64,000 nt of DNA, taken from the NCBI GenBank assembly GCA_000277545.1, contig AKXM01000016.1:220928-284927 (forward strand), read 5' to 3'. The stretch is from Enterobacter sp. Ag1. GTDB taxonomy: Bacteria > Pseudomonadota > Gammaproteobacteria > Enterobacterales > Enterobacteriaceae. The notes beneath the pieces were generated by a model that worked only from the letters and a program-made list of their open reading frames with translations, did not search any database and was not told the DNA's origin. This document shows, piece after piece, positions 16,273 through 25,263 of the stretch. The position numbers and the translations under genes are program-made. Numbering within the stretch: position 1 is the stretch's first letter; each line of letters begins with the position of its first letter.

Positions 16273-16512
16273 TCAAAGCCCTCCGTTAGGGTTGTAAACC
16301 ATAAATGTCCTGGCTTCACCCTCTTCTGTCGATACGTCTTTGAAGGTGCTAACAGAGCTCTCAATCCAGTCGTTCGCTTGTTTCAGGCTCCACCGCCAGT
16401 TCACTTTGTTCAACTCTTTCACAAAGTCAGCAGTAGTGACCGTGCGCCGGCCGTTTTCCTCTATCCTCAAAGCCTTCCAAAATGCTCCTTCAATATCATC
16501 ACGACGTGGCAT
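16273..16512 (-). CDS. SOS-operon phage protein of unknown function
   Basis: A 79-residue protein (MPRRDDIEGAFWKALRIEENGRRTVTTADFVKELNKVNWRWSLKQANDWIE...). The sequence has a winged-helix-like pattern, and similar short genes often precede umuD-like genes in enterobacterial prophages. It is the first gene after the LexA box at 16531, and its stop is two bases from the UmuD'-like start, so both are SOS-controlled. Confidence 0.7.
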   Translation of the reverse strand: MPRRDDIEGAFWKALRIEENGRRTVTTADFVKELNKVNWRWSLKQANDWIESSVSTFKDVSTEEGEARTFMVYNPNGGL

Positions 16513-16530
16513 ATTTCACCCCAATAAATA

Positions 16531-16546
16531 CTGTTTATGCATACAG
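16531..16546. promoter_or_regulatory. LexA (SOS) box for the UmuD'-like operon
   Basis: CTGTTTATGCATACAG fits CTGT-N8-ACAG, flanked by TA on both sides as in strong boxes. It is 19 bases upstream of the minus-strand ATG at 16512. Confidence 0.9.
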
Positions 16547-16618
16547 TATATTTTGGAATTTTTAGGAATCAACAGTAGAAGAGGCACGATCGGCTAAGGG
16601 TCTGGCAGGAGGGAGAAT

Positions 16619-18115
16619 TTATTTTTTTGCTAACAGTGCTTCGAGTTCTTCTATCCGGGTCCCCTGCCGCTTCACGGTCTCTGCTAGTTCATTGAAGCCA
16701 TTAACAAGTAGCGCGACCACGCCATTGTAGTTAACGCCAAGCATCTTTTCTTCACCGTACTCATACACGCACTCGGGCAGCACCTCGTTAACGTCCTGTG
16801 CGATTAAACCCGCCTCCTCTGAATAATAGGAGTGCTCATCTTCTACCAAATTTCCGCGCTTGAGATAGGTATAACCGACCAGGGATGACAGTTTTTCCAG
16901 CGGGGTTTCTATGCGTTTGAGATTGGCTTTTAAACGCAGGTCAGACGCACTTACCCAGTTACCCTGGGCCGTGCCGTTTGCATAGAACGTTGACTGGAAG
17001 CCACCCACAATGAGAGCCGTCGCGTGGTTATTATCCGCTGCAATAACGGTGCTCATGCAAGAGCCCCAATCCCGGCCCCATTCGACCGATTTCCATACAG
17101 TTGAAGCCCCGCCTGTTACCTCCGACTGTATGATTGTTCCGGCGCCCATGCTACGCCAGTTACCCCACGACCCACCCTGAACTCTAGCGGTCGACATCGC
17201 CCCAGAAGCCCCTGCTACTACGCCACCAAAAGCCAGTCTCGCTACATCATTTAATTCAGGGAATGAAATTTGTTTTGCAACATTGATATTATCAACCCCG
17301 GAAAAAAGCCCATTCTCATCAAATTGAAAATATCTATGCTTTTCCCGGCCATTTGTTACGTGGATTGTCGCTTTTGCCGCTTCACTTTGCACTTCATGAT
17401 ACATGCGTGCCATCGACACAATAGCAGTACCGTCATCGGTCAGCCTGCGGGACTCAAAAACACCGCCATTTTGCACTGCACTGGCTTTTGTATCGAGCCG
17501 TAGTCCTCCATGAGTCACTAAATTGCCATCACCCAGACCAAGGTTCATGCGTGCGTGTCCCGCATCGGTTGCACCGGTACCGCCTGACGTCACTGGGATT
17601 GGTTTATTAACTCCCCACCCGTCCTGTATCTGGAATAATCCATCATCACCGAGGACTATCCTGTACCCCCCTTTCGGGGAGTATAAAAAAGAATATTTGT
17701 CGAACGTTTTTAATAATGAAGCAAAATAGTTAAGTGATGGACCGGTGTATGTACTCCCGTCAGGAAGTTTAACGGTAATTGTCCCTGTTCCGCTGAATAC
17801 CTGCTGCCAGTTCTGCTTGTCATAGTTCAGGCCACGCAGCGCTTCTGCACTTTGAGCAACTAAGGCTGCGGTGACCATATTCAATGCAACACGCGGCACT
17901 GCTGACCAGGCGGCTCCTGATTGTGTCGGGCCGGTGTATACACTAACGAGTGTTAATACCGTGACGCCCTCAACTGATTTAACTGGCAGCGTGTACGGTA
18001 CGCCTCCGACAGTGACAACGATAAAATCACCCGCCGCAACCTCAGTATTGAATGCCGTTCCAGCGCCTGTTACTGCTGCGCTATTGTTTGTGAGCGTAAG
18101 TGTTCCTGCAGACAT
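16619..18115 (-). CDS. Side tail fibre with S74 intramolecular chaperone
   Basis: A 498-residue fibre. The N-terminal 110 residues (SAGTLTLTNNSAAVTGAGTAF...) are the virion-anchoring part seen in phi80/HK-type fibres, the middle holds VTSGGTGATDA and beta-rich repeats, and the last 110 residues are a peptidase S74 chaperone (SDLRLKANLKRIETPLEKL, then GLIAQDVNEVLPECV, then a coiled coil). S74 domains trimerise the fibre and cut themselves off at the serine of SDLRLK. It is the last gene of the late operon and sets host range. Confidence 0.88.
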   Translation of the reverse strand: MSAGTLTLTNNSAAVTGAGTAFNTEVAAGDFIVVTVGGVPYTLPVKSVEGVTVLTLVSVYTGPTQSGAAWSAVPRVALNMVTAALVAQSAEALRGLNYDKQNWQQVFSGTGTITVKLPDGSTYTGPSLNYFASLLKTFDKYSFLYSPKGGYRIVLGDDGLFQIQDGWGVNKPIPVTSGGTGATDAGHARMNLGLGDGNLVTHGGLRLDTKASAVQNGGVFESRRLTDDGTAIVSMARMYHEVQSEAAKATIHVTNGREKHRYFQFDENGLFSGVDNINVAKQISFPELNDVARLAFGGVVAGASGAMSTARVQGGSWGNWRSMGAGTIIQSEVTGGASTVWKSVEWGRDWGSCMSTVIAADNNHATALIVGGFQSTFYANGTAQGNWVSASDLRLKANLKRIETPLEKLSSLVGYTYLKRGNLVEDEHSYYSEEAGLIAQDVNEVLPECVYEYGEEKMLGVNYNGVVALLVNGFNELAETVKRQGTRIEELEALLAKK

Positions 18116-18272
18116 GACTTCTCCCGCATAAATATATAAGTGATACCTACCATAAAAGGTGGGTGGTTATTATTTACAAAAATTAAATGCCGTGTAACTT
18201 ACCAGCCATAGAAAAAAATCAGCGCAAGCGGATTGTCTGTGGTTAATACAACCTCTATGAAAGGAATTAAAT

Positions 18273-18509
18273 ATGAAAGTTATCAAGCTGCTTGCTATTT
18301 CATCTGTGATGTACCTGTCAGGATGTGCTGGACTGATTGAGAAACAAGAGCCAATATGCACTGCTCAGGCAAACATCGGTGGTACTGAAACCGCAGTTCA
18401 GATTTACGGAGTTAGAAAGACAGCAGGACAGACTCAATATAAAGTTGGATATCCTTTCAACTGGAAGTGGGTAAGTAAATCAAATTTCACAGCCTCTACC
18501 TGCCAGTAA
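18273..18509 (+). CDS. cor: Cor-like exclusion lipoprotein
   Basis: A 78-residue lipoprotein: signal MKVIKLLAISSVMYLSGC with lipobox LSGC, then QANIGG..TAVQIYGVRKTAGQTQYKVGYPFNWKWVSKSNFTASTC. This matches the Cor protein of phi80 and N15, an outer-membrane lipoprotein that blocks the FhuA receptor in lysogens and on newly released phage. It stands on the plus strand against the tail operon with its own terminator, fitting expression in the lysogen. Strong AAAGGA site. Which receptor it blocks here is inference. Confidence 0.82.
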   Translation: MKVIKLLAISSVMYLSGCAGLIEKQEPICTAQANIGGTETAVQIYGVRKTAGQTQYKVGYPFNWKWVSKSNFTASTCQ

Positions 18510-18539
18510 TAGAATTTAGCCTTGATATTGGGCTCTGGT

Positions 18540-18566
18540 GCCGCCGGTTAATGGCGGCCTTTTTTA
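18540..18566 (+). terminator. Terminator after cor
   Basis: GCCGCC, a GGTTAAT loop, GGCGGC, then six T. It isolates the cor transcript and overlaps the 3' end of the convergent tail gene. Confidence 0.85.
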
Positions 18567-19214
18567 TTCGTACCTTGATATATCTATTGCACGAACTATT
18601 GTTTTTGCATCCAGAGGCGTACCCAGCTGACTCCCTGGTGGAACCACACCAGACATTACAGGATGAATAATAGTGCTGGAACCATCGTATTTTGCAGCGA
18701 ACCCAACGCCTATCTGGAATGGTCTTTGTTGGTACACCCCTATATAGAATCCAGAAAGCTCTGGTAGTATTGCCCATTTACCCGCTCTGGTGGCTGATAG
18801 CGTTAATCCGGAAGGGCTGCCTCCCTTTATTCCAATAGTTATTATATCGGTAAGCACCCTTGTTTCATTGGTAAGAATGCACTTTCCATTCTTATCCCAT
18901 ATCGCCATCCCCCACCTTGGCAGTGGTTGCTCCCTGGTCGTAAAAACATAACATGTGAAAGTGAATGCTGATTCATCAGAAGTGTTTGAAGTCGCAGTAA
19001 CGGAAAGTGATGCCCCTATGAGAGAATAAGAAAAAAACGTATCTCCAGTTGATAGGCAGAAAGGGAGAACAACATCATCCGTGTTGACCGTAATATTAAT
19101 TGTTACGCTTCTACTTCCTGATGATGAATATCGCCCAAGCAAAGATATTGGAGTAGATTCATCTGTGATGAAAGTATTTCCATCATCCGTCGTTAATAAC
19201 ATCCCCCACGACAT
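18564..19214 (-). CDS. Tail-tip accessory protein
   Basis: A 216-residue beta-rich protein beginning MSWGMLLTTDDGNTFITDESTPISLLGRYSS. Its opening parallels the next upstream gene (MTWGFQSWDENGK.N), so the two are related in design. Such genes follow J in phi80-like phages and are thought to decorate the tail tip or fibre. GGAGG precedes the ATG; its start overlaps the neighbour's stop by one base. Confidence 0.7.
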   Translation of the reverse strand: MSWGMLLTTDDGNTFITDESTPISLLGRYSSSGSRSVTINITVNTDDVVLPFCLSTGDTFFSYSLIGASLSVTATSNTSDESAFTFTCYVFTTREQPLPRWGMAIWDKNGKCILTNETRVLTDIITIGIKGGSPSGLTLSATRAGKWAILPELSGFYIGVYQQRPFQIGVGFAAKYDGSSTIIHPVMSGVVPPGSQLGTPLDAKTIVRAIDISRYE

Positions 19215-19525
19215 TATAACCTCCGTAAATAAACCACAATGATTGCAGCCTGTGCCGATTCCGTTCCTATTCCAAAGCTTGTTCTTTCGCCTTCCGATAT
19301 TGAAACTGAGCCACCATTTATGGTTACCACTCTTCTCCTTTCAGTAAAACCAGTGGATATGGGGGCTTGTATGTATTCTAGCTTGTATCCCTGCGGTACT
19401 GAAAAAGAAGCGCCGCCTGAAATCTGCTCAAAAGATAAGGGGAACCTTCCTACAACTGTGATTGGTACTATGCCATAGTTATTAGGCTTTCCATTCTCAT
19501 CCCAACTCTGAAATCCCCATGTCAT
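19214..19525 (-). CDS. Small tail-tip accessory protein
   Basis: A 103-residue protein (MTWGFQSWDENGKPNNYGIVPITVVGRFPLSFEQI...). It resembles the N-terminal part of the following gene. The ATG at 19525 overlaps the J stop as TGATG, so translation is coupled to J. Function unknown; position suggests a virion tip component. Confidence 0.7.
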   Translation of the reverse strand: MTWGFQSWDENGKPNNYGIVPITVVGRFPLSFEQISGGASFSVPQGYKLEYIQAPISTGFTERRRVVTINGGSVSISEGERTSFGIGTESAQAAIIVVYLRRL

Positions 19526-22500
19526 CAAAATACCCCTGTTATTTTACCGAATTGGCATCTTAGCCTGCCATTTTCATCCCTTACGCTTTTTGTAACGTTT
19601 GTTTCTTTCATTGCCCCAGCCCCATCAGTGCCAAAGTTTTGCATGGTTCCGTTCTTATCCCATCGCCAGCCTGAAACACCATCAACAAAATTATTAGACT
19701 GAATAAAATTACCAATCTTCGCATTATCAATGCTGCCATTTTGAATAAATGCTGAATTAATAAACACTTGTCCATTAAATACAAAGAATGCGGCTTTATA
19801 ATTTCCAGGATCGCTTCCAGAGTAGATTCCAAACTGGTCAGCAGCGAATACAACCGTTGATTTATATGTGCTTCCGGATGGCTCAATAGACATGCCAAAG
19901 CCAGTGTTGTACTTCACACCATTCCTGACTATCCCCATGTTGAGTGTATAGCTCGCCTTAGCAGTTCCGTCGCTATTAACCTCCGCTGTCATCTTCTGAT
20001 TTACTGCTGCTGTAAGGTCGCCGACCTGAGCCTGAACATACTCTGACAGGTCAGCCAGAGCATGATCGACTTCTGCAACCGTTGTTTTCACAACAAGAAC
20101 ATCGGCACGGACTTCGCCATATTGCTGATACTGATGCTCAACGGTGCCATGGTTTGCCAGCGCGTTTTCCATGATCCCTTCAAGGTTAGTATCAACCCCT
20201 TCCTGCAGATTTTTGAATGCATCGGAATCACGGATGGCGTTATCAATGAGATCAATCATTCCTGGTATATCAGAGGATGCCTTGCCAGAAACCTCAACAA
20301 AATCAGACACACCAAAAGCATTTTTCGTCCTGACATAGGCGTAGTAGGTTTTGTCTGCCTGTAATCCTTGCAGCGTCCACTGCGTCGAACGACCAAGGAA
20401 CTGAGCCTGATCTTCTATCTGTGATGGGTTCGCTATGCGGTTTTCGCCGGAATACCAGAACTCAAATGATGTGTCAGTAGTCGCTGTTATACGCATAACC
20501 GGAACGATAACAGCCGAGAAAAGACCAGGAGTCCAGATAACACTTGATGGCGCAGGTGGCGCACCAATCACCAGGCTAACCTGAGTTTCCGCCCCTTTCA
20601 TACCGTTCTCGTTACGGCCACGCACACCCAGCGAGTAGCGACCTGCATCTATGCCATAAAACTCATAACGGAACTGGTCTGTTTCGTACTGCGATACAAC
20701 CTTCCCATCTTCGGTATACACGGCCAGCTCGAAGGTGATTTTGCGCGTTGTGGTCGCGGTTTCCCACGTAGTTGTAACCTGAACAGTCTCTGAATTCGTG
20801 TTGATGATGCGAAGATTTTCGATGTTCGGAACGCGATAACCATTGGCGGTATCATTGGGTATTTCGAAGACTGCCCCCTCATCAACAACGGCCTGCTTGT
20901 TAGGGTCGTGAAGGCCTGCGGTGATGCTGTACACGGAGTTATTTTCTGTCTCAGCGACGCCGAGAATTTTCCACAGTCGCGTTTTTACATTTGTTGTTGA
21001 GATGATGAATACAGTGCCGTCTTTAACCCATGCAGGAGCACTTCGAAGCGTTATTTTATCGCCGGACACGCTGGCGATTTCATATTTAACCAACTTCCCG
21101 TTGCTTCCCATGATGGACATGCCATCACCAGAGCCAGCAAGCTCAGAGACATCAGCGTCGACGGTAATGATAGAACCAGCATGAGAAATGATGCGACCAC
21201 CGAGACGCGCTGCAGCGTGGTTGTTATCCATCACCTCAACAATGTCACCTGGCGTGAAAGCGATAGCATCACGCGCCATTTGGAAGGTTACGCGCTTGTT
21301 CTCACGCTTTGCCGTTTCCAGCAACCACTTACCCGCCCGCCACGCCTGGCCGCGAGATGTCGCACCAAATGCCTCAATGGTAGTTTCGTTGTACTTCCCA
21401 CTTTGGCTGATTAGCGTGTCGTCAGATACGTATTCCTTTGCGTCCTGCCAGCCGTTGTTTGGGTCAGTCCATGAAACCACAACAGCGTTGTATCGCTCTG
21501 ATTGCTTCACCGAGCTATAGCTGAATTTCCCATCCACTACGTTAGCGTTGCTGATGGCTGCTATCGGGTCTTGCGGTGCGTCAAGCATCACTGTTAAGCG
21601 CATACCGTCCCACAGCGCAACTCCACGAAACATACCGGCTATCTTGTCCAGAATGTCACGCGCACTTGACTGCTCAGTGATGTATGCGTTGAGAACATGA
21701 CGCGGCTCCTTACCGCCGTAGCCATCATTAACCAGCTGGTCGCAGTACTGAGAAAGGATGTAGAGTGATCCGTCATCAACATCGATGTATCCAGCTCTGC
21801 GAGCAAGACCATAGCGATTGTTCGTCACAAGCGCCCTGAAAAGCCAGGCAGGGTTATTCGTCCATGCCTTCTTGAAGCCGCCAAGCCACAGGCCATTATA
21901 TGTACGGGCAATCGGATCGTAATTGTCAGGAACATCAACAATCAGGCCGCGCAGGTGATAGGCGCGTGTCGGCGTGTCCGTGTACTGATCACGATCTACC
22001 ACAGCCCCGGCAATAGCAGAGAAAGGATATGACAGATTGTCGTCTGTGATTTCTGTGTAGCTGTTCCATACCGTTCCATTGCTCAACAGGTCACTGGTGC
22101 TGTCAGGCGTAATGCGACGCACCCGGATGTCGAATGGCTTGGTTACTGGCGCCTCAATGACATGCGCCTCCAGATATTCTCCTGAGATTTTTCCCGGACC
22201 AATCGTCACCGTTTTAACCGGCTGGAAGGCATTGTTACCAGTGCGAACGTCAATGGACATCGAAACAGATGTGTTCTTCTGGTTGCCTTTAGAGTCTTGC
22301 TCAACAAGGCTTCGCACACCGATATTCAGGCGAACCCTTGTCACATCAACATCAGAAACCGTTCGCACTAGTGGCGTATTAAAGGTGACGTCGTTGTTGA
22401 CGATGGTGGTCGCTTCAATCGCCGAAAAACCATTAATAGGAGACTGGCTTTCAGACCCCGGACGCCAGGCCACGCTTACACCGTTGATATTGGTGTCGCC

Positions 22501-22674
22501 ATTAACGTTAGTTACTGGAGTCTTGTTTAACAGGAAGGATGAAAGGTGATTCTGGTCTACCGGCCCGTAGATTGGCCCCTCACTGATGATATCCAGCACT
22601 TTCAAAAACTGCTTAGACCGCAGATTGTCGTTTAGAAGTGTTGGTGTTGAAGCTTTGCCGCCGCCTGATGACAT
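19525..22674 (-). CDS. J: Central tail fibre / host specificity protein J
   Basis: A 1049-residue tail-tip protein. It has the lambda J layout: N-terminal SSGGGKASTPTLLNDNLRSKQFLKVLDIISEGPIYG, a hub region with RDILDKIAGMFRGVALWDG, a fibronectin-like segment near residues 730-800 (APPAPSSVIWTPG), then the C-terminal receptor-binding part with a coiled-coil stretch. J makes the tail tip with L and I and binds the receptor; the presence of Cor suggests a FhuA-type receptor. I chose ATG 22674 with GGAG eight bases upstream. Confidence 0.92.
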   Translation of the reverse strand: MSSGGGKASTPTLLNDNLRSKQFLKVLDIISEGPIYGPVDQNHLSSFLLNKTPVTNVNGDTNINGVSVAWRPGSESQSPINGFSAIEATTIVNNDVTFNTPLVRTVSDVDVTRVRLNIGVRSLVEQDSKGNQKNTSVSMSIDVRTGNNAFQPVKTVTIGPGKISGEYLEAHVIEAPVTKPFDIRVRRITPDSTSDLLSNGTVWNSYTEITDDNLSYPFSAIAGAVVDRDQYTDTPTRAYHLRGLIVDVPDNYDPIARTYNGLWLGGFKKAWTNNPAWLFRALVTNNRYGLARRAGYIDVDDGSLYILSQYCDQLVNDGYGGKEPRHVLNAYITEQSSARDILDKIAGMFRGVALWDGMRLTVMLDAPQDPIAAISNANVVDGKFSYSSVKQSERYNAVVVSWTDPNNGWQDAKEYVSDDTLISQSGKYNETTIEAFGATSRGQAWRAGKWLLETAKRENKRVTFQMARDAIAFTPGDIVEVMDNNHAAARLGGRIISHAGSIITVDADVSELAGSGDGMSIMGSNGKLVKYEIASVSGDKITLRSAPAWVKDGTVFIISTTNVKTRLWKILGVAETENNSVYSITAGLHDPNKQAVVDEGAVFEIPNDTANGYRVPNIENLRIINTNSETVQVTTTWETATTTRKITFELAVYTEDGKVVSQYETDQFRYEFYGIDAGRYSLGVRGRNENGMKGAETQVSLVIGAPPAPSSVIWTPGLFSAVIVPVMRITATTDTSFEFWYSGENRIANPSQIEDQAQFLGRSTQWTLQGLQADKTYYAYVRTKNAFGVSDFVEVSGKASSDIPGMIDLIDNAIRDSDAFKNLQEGVDTNLEGIMENALANHGTVEHQYQQYGEVRADVLVVKTTVAEVDHALADLSEYVQAQVGDLTAAVNQKMTAEVNSDGTAKASYTLNMGIVRNGVKYNTGFGMSIEPSGSTYKSTVVFAADQFGIYSGSDPGNYKAAFFVFNGQVFINSAFIQNGSIDNAKIGNFIQSNNFVDGVSGWRWDKNGTMQNFGTDGAGAMKETNVTKSVRDENGRLRCQFGKITGVF

Positions 22675-22689
22675 CTCAATCTCCGGAAA

Positions 22690-22713
22690 TAAAAAAGCCA
22701 CCCGAAGGTGGCT
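22690..22713 (-). terminator. Hairpin between tail genes I and J
   Basis: On the minus strand AGCCACC, TTCG, GGTGGCT, then six T. It sits between the stop of I and the start of J inside the late operon; Q-modified polymerase would be expected to read through. Confidence 0.8.
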
Positions 22714-22715
22714 TG

Positions 22716-23240
22716 CTAGCTAATTGATTCTTGCCAGTCCATGTTGTTGGTCGTGTCTATCCCGAGGGATATCACGTTACTTCCGACGACCATTTCACCC
22801 AGAAGGATTGGCACTGGCCTCCCCTGTCCGATTCGGTTTTCAGCACTGGTAAATGAGTTATTTGTGATGCTGTTAGTTTGCGCAGCCTCTGCCGAAGTCT
22901 TTGTCTTCATGTTTCTTGCCATGTAAACAGAGTAAGCAACCGAAGCGACCGTAACGGCGATAAGCACCCAGGCCGCTACACCAATTGCGGAGCCCTCAAT
23001 TACTGGCACCAATAGCACTGTCGAACCCGGCTTCAATTCCCTGTCCATCTGCCATCCTATCGAATCGTCTGATACTTCTTCCCCGGCCAGACGGAGCCTG
23101 ACTCTCGTATTCATGAGGTCTTTTTTCAGTCCGGGGCTCTGAGCAATCAGAAGCCTCATCCCCTGCGCGGGAGTGGACACGTTCAGAGAGATTTGGCGGA
23201 AATGTCTTCGAAGATGCCCCGCAAATCTAAAGATGAGCAT
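22716..23240 (-). CDS. I: Tail assembly protein I
   Basis: A 174-residue protein like lambda I: an N-terminal ubiquitin-like part (LRLAGEEVSDDSIGWQMDRELKPGSTVLLVPVIEG), a hydrophobic segment (about residues 92-112), and a C-terminal GQGRPVPILLGEMVVGSNVISLGI. It helps build the tail-tip complex and is absent from, or processed in, the virion. Its start overlaps the end of K by 58 bases, as in lambda. Confidence 0.87.
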   Translation of the reverse strand: MLIFRFAGHLRRHFRQISLNVSTPAQGMRLLIAQSPGLKKDLMNTRVRLRLAGEEVSDDSIGWQMDRELKPGSTVLLVPVIEGSAIGVAAWVLIAVTVASVAYSVYMARNMKTKTSAEAAQTNSITNNSFTSAENRIGQGRPVPILLGEMVVGSNVISLGIDTTNNMDWQESIS

Positions 23241-23902
23241 TGGTGATGCCTCCAGATGGAATGTGTTTGCCGCATATATGCCAGGCGGTAGGGCTCACGG
23301 CGACTTATATAGCCCTGGCAGTCGTGGTGAAGCACCATGCCATCGCCCAGATAAATCATCGCGTGGCACGGGTCGCAGCCTGGAAAAGGAACCCGGATGA
23401 TGATGTCGCCTGGCTGTGTGTCTTTCGCCTCAACCTGGTGAAACCCGTTCACCTCGAGGTTTTTCAGATACAGGTTTTCGCCACGCAGCCACCACCCGTT
23501 TGAGCGCTCGAAGTCAGGCAAATCAATCCCGCACAGGTGATAAGCATCCCGGAAGATTGAATAGCAGTCAGATGTTCCGTGCTCAAACTTACGTCCCAGC
23601 AAATGCGGCGCCGGTCTGAACTTCATAAGTTGCCCATTAGCTGCTAGCCACCATTCAAGGCCCGTCGCCAGCTGTGCTCGACGGTCATTCGCTGAAAGCA
23701 CTGAGCCACCTGCCGGGTGCGAGTGAAATATTGCAGTTACTTCGCCTTCATCTTCTCCCGCCAGCCAGTCATCATCACTGATGCGGAACTGGTTATGCGG
23801 CTCGGGATGTGCGTTACGGCAGCGAAACAGGCGATTGCCGTCGATAATCAGCCCGCACACTTCATCCTGCGACGTTGCCGCATAGTCGATACACTCTTGC
23901 AT
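23183..23902 (-). CDS. K: Tail tip protein K (JAB peptidase + NlpC/P60)
   Basis: A 239-residue protein with two enzymatic domains. The first is JAB/MPN-like (DEVCGLIIDGNRLFRCRN..., metal motif HSHPAGGSVLSANDR). The second is NlpC/P60 with catalytic Cys in GTSDCYSIFRDAYH and His in DPCHAMIYLGDG. It is thought to cut peptidoglycan or tail proteins during injection or assembly. ATG 23902 overlaps the L stop (TGATG); the upstream extension would run into L. Confidence 0.9.
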   Translation of the reverse strand: MQECIDYAATSQDEVCGLIIDGNRLFRCRNAHPEPHNQFRISDDDWLAGEDEGEVTAIFHSHPAGGSVLSANDRRAQLATGLEWWLAANGQLMKFRPAPHLLGRKFEHGTSDCYSIFRDAYHLCGIDLPDFERSNGWWLRGENLYLKNLEVNGFHQVEAKDTQPGDIIIRVPFPGCDPCHAMIYLGDGMVLHHDCQGYISRREPYRLAYMRQTHSIWRHHQCSSLDLRGIFEDISAKSL

Positions 23903-24606
23903 CAGGAAACCTTCTGAGAGCCTGGGAAGCTGCTGATTGGCATTGGTTCTGGGCGCTTGAATCGCATTCTGCAACCAGAGCGACGGTGAGAGCACCGGTC
24001 ACGATTCGGATCGGCTGTTGGGTTATCCCGCTCATCTGCTACGGGCGGCCCGTCATAACGACAGCCTTCACCGCGATAAACCCACTGACACACGTCAGCC
24101 AGTATTGTACGCGCCGGGATAATGGCGTTATCACAGTCAACAGGAGTCGCAAGGGAGTAGGTGACCTGCTCAAATGTCTCTTCGGTCATCTCCTCCACGA
24201 TGTAACGGGAGACAGCCTCTTTGGTAGGGTCTGCATCCGGGTTACCGTTCAGGAAGTTAACTGCATCAAGATGCTTAACCGGCACCTGTCGACGGGTAAT
24301 GACGACTCCAAGCATGTCGTCAAAGTCGCTGTTAATTCCGGTTATCAGACCAGAAACGTTAGCCACCGCCATCGTTGGCCGTGCATACGTCCCTTCGTTC
24401 TTCATCTCAAAGCCTTCTACTGCTATCGGGTAAGCTGGATAGGCTCGCCCCTTCCAGATTACGTCCGTATAGAAGCCGTTAGTCCCGGAGTGGAATCTAA
24501 CAACGTCGCCGCCATAAGGCTGTAGGTCTGCTTCAAACAGGTCGATAAACGCGCCAACGCCAGCGTCAACGCTCTCAATAATTAATTCTGCTGGTATGTC
24601 GCGCAC
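23902..24606 (-). CDS. L: Minor tail protein L (Fe-S)
   Basis: A 234-residue tail-tip protein starting at GTG (GGAG seven bases upstream). N-terminal AELIIESVDAGVGAFIDLFEADL and the C-terminal cysteines (VDCDN, ADVCQW, EGCRYDG, DRCSHRRSGC) match lambda L, which binds a 4Fe-4S cluster through these cysteines. The last 25 residues differ from lambda. Confidence 0.9.
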   Translation of the reverse strand: MRDIPAELIIESVDAGVGAFIDLFEADLQPYGGDVVRFHSGTNGFYTDVIWKGRAYPAYPIAVEGFEMKNEGTYARPTMAVANVSGLITGINSDFDDMLGVVITRRQVPVKHLDAVNFLNGNPDADPTKEAVSRYIVEEMTEETFEQVTYSLATPVDCDNAIIPARTILADVCQWVYRGEGCRYDGPPVADERDNPTADPNRDRCSHRRSGCRMRFKRPEPMPISSFPGSQKVS

Positions 24607-24620
24607 GGATAACTCCCCAT

Positions 24621-24644
24621 AAAAAAAGCCACCCGGAGGTGGCT
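24621..24644 (-). terminator. Hairpin upstream of L
   Basis: AGCCACC, TCCG, GGTGGCT and a T-run on the minus strand. It has nearly the same stem as the hairpin before J. Both lie where accessory genes are inserted in the tail operon. Confidence 0.75.
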
Positions 24645-24771
24645 ACTGATCGAATATCAGGATGTGATATATCCTGTTTGATGGTTAAGGTTGAGGCTCA
24701 GCCCGTCCATGTGAGGGCATGGACGCACACAGCAATGAGGGATGGCTGATTACCTCTATTAAGGGATTCAA

Positions 24772-24987
24772 ATGGAAAAAGAAACTTTGCAGAGAAATAT
24801 TGACCGCGTAGACGCTCTTGATTCTGTTGTTCGCCAACTAATAAAGGTTCTTACACCTGAGCAATTAGAGAAATTCAGATTCAATACAAAAGCTCTATGG
24901 CACAGCGCAGAGGCCGCATCAACTCCTGAAACAAGCGAAACAATTCAGAGGACAAAAATTCACGCATTCAAAATTTCAGGCATTTGA
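24772..24987 (+). CDS. Unknown 71-residue protein against the tail operon
   Basis: MEKETLQRNIDRVDALDSVVRQLIKVLTPEQLEKF...: helical, charged, no membrane part. AAGGGA precedes the ATG. It is inserted between L and M on the opposite strand and overlaps the next gene's 3' end by 12 bases. A moron; function unknown. Confidence 0.6.
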   Translation: MEKETLQRNIDRVDALDSVVRQLIKVLTPEQLEKFRFNTKALWHSAEAASTPETSETIQRTKIHAFKISGI

Positions 24988-25242
24988 AATCACATTTAGT
25001 CTGGCATTTTCTAATATTGCGTTAACGTCATTAGGTCTAATGCTTTGTGAACTGCGTGCGATCTTAAATTCGGCGGCCTGGTTATGGGCCGCATTCAAAA
25101 GACCGCCCGGACGACGCGCATTTGCAATCACCTCATTAGTAGTCTTTCTCACTATTTCCCTCACTGCTTCAACTTCTTGCTGCTGAATATTCATCTTACC
25201 CATAAAATCTTCTAGTGCTTCAACACGCTCTTCTAAAGTCAT
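24976..25242 (-). CDS. Unknown 88-residue coiled-coil protein
   Basis: MTLEERVEALEDFMGKMNIQQQEVEAVREIVRKTTNEVIANARRPGG...: an N-terminal coiled coil of about 45 residues. GGGAG lies upstream of the ATG. It is not a standard lambda tail gene and may be an accessory tail or regulatory gene. Confidence 0.6.
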   Translation of the reverse strand: MTLEERVEALEDFMGKMNIQQQEVEAVREIVRKTTNEVIANARRPGGLLNAAHNQAAEFKIARSSQSIRPNDVNAILENARLNVISNA

Positions 25243-25263
25243 AACTATCTCCCGTCTTTCGGC

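Noticed and set aside
22079..22549. 156-codon plus-strand frame inside J
   Set aside because: Shadow of J; sequence is low-complexity Ser/Thr/Arg with no domain.
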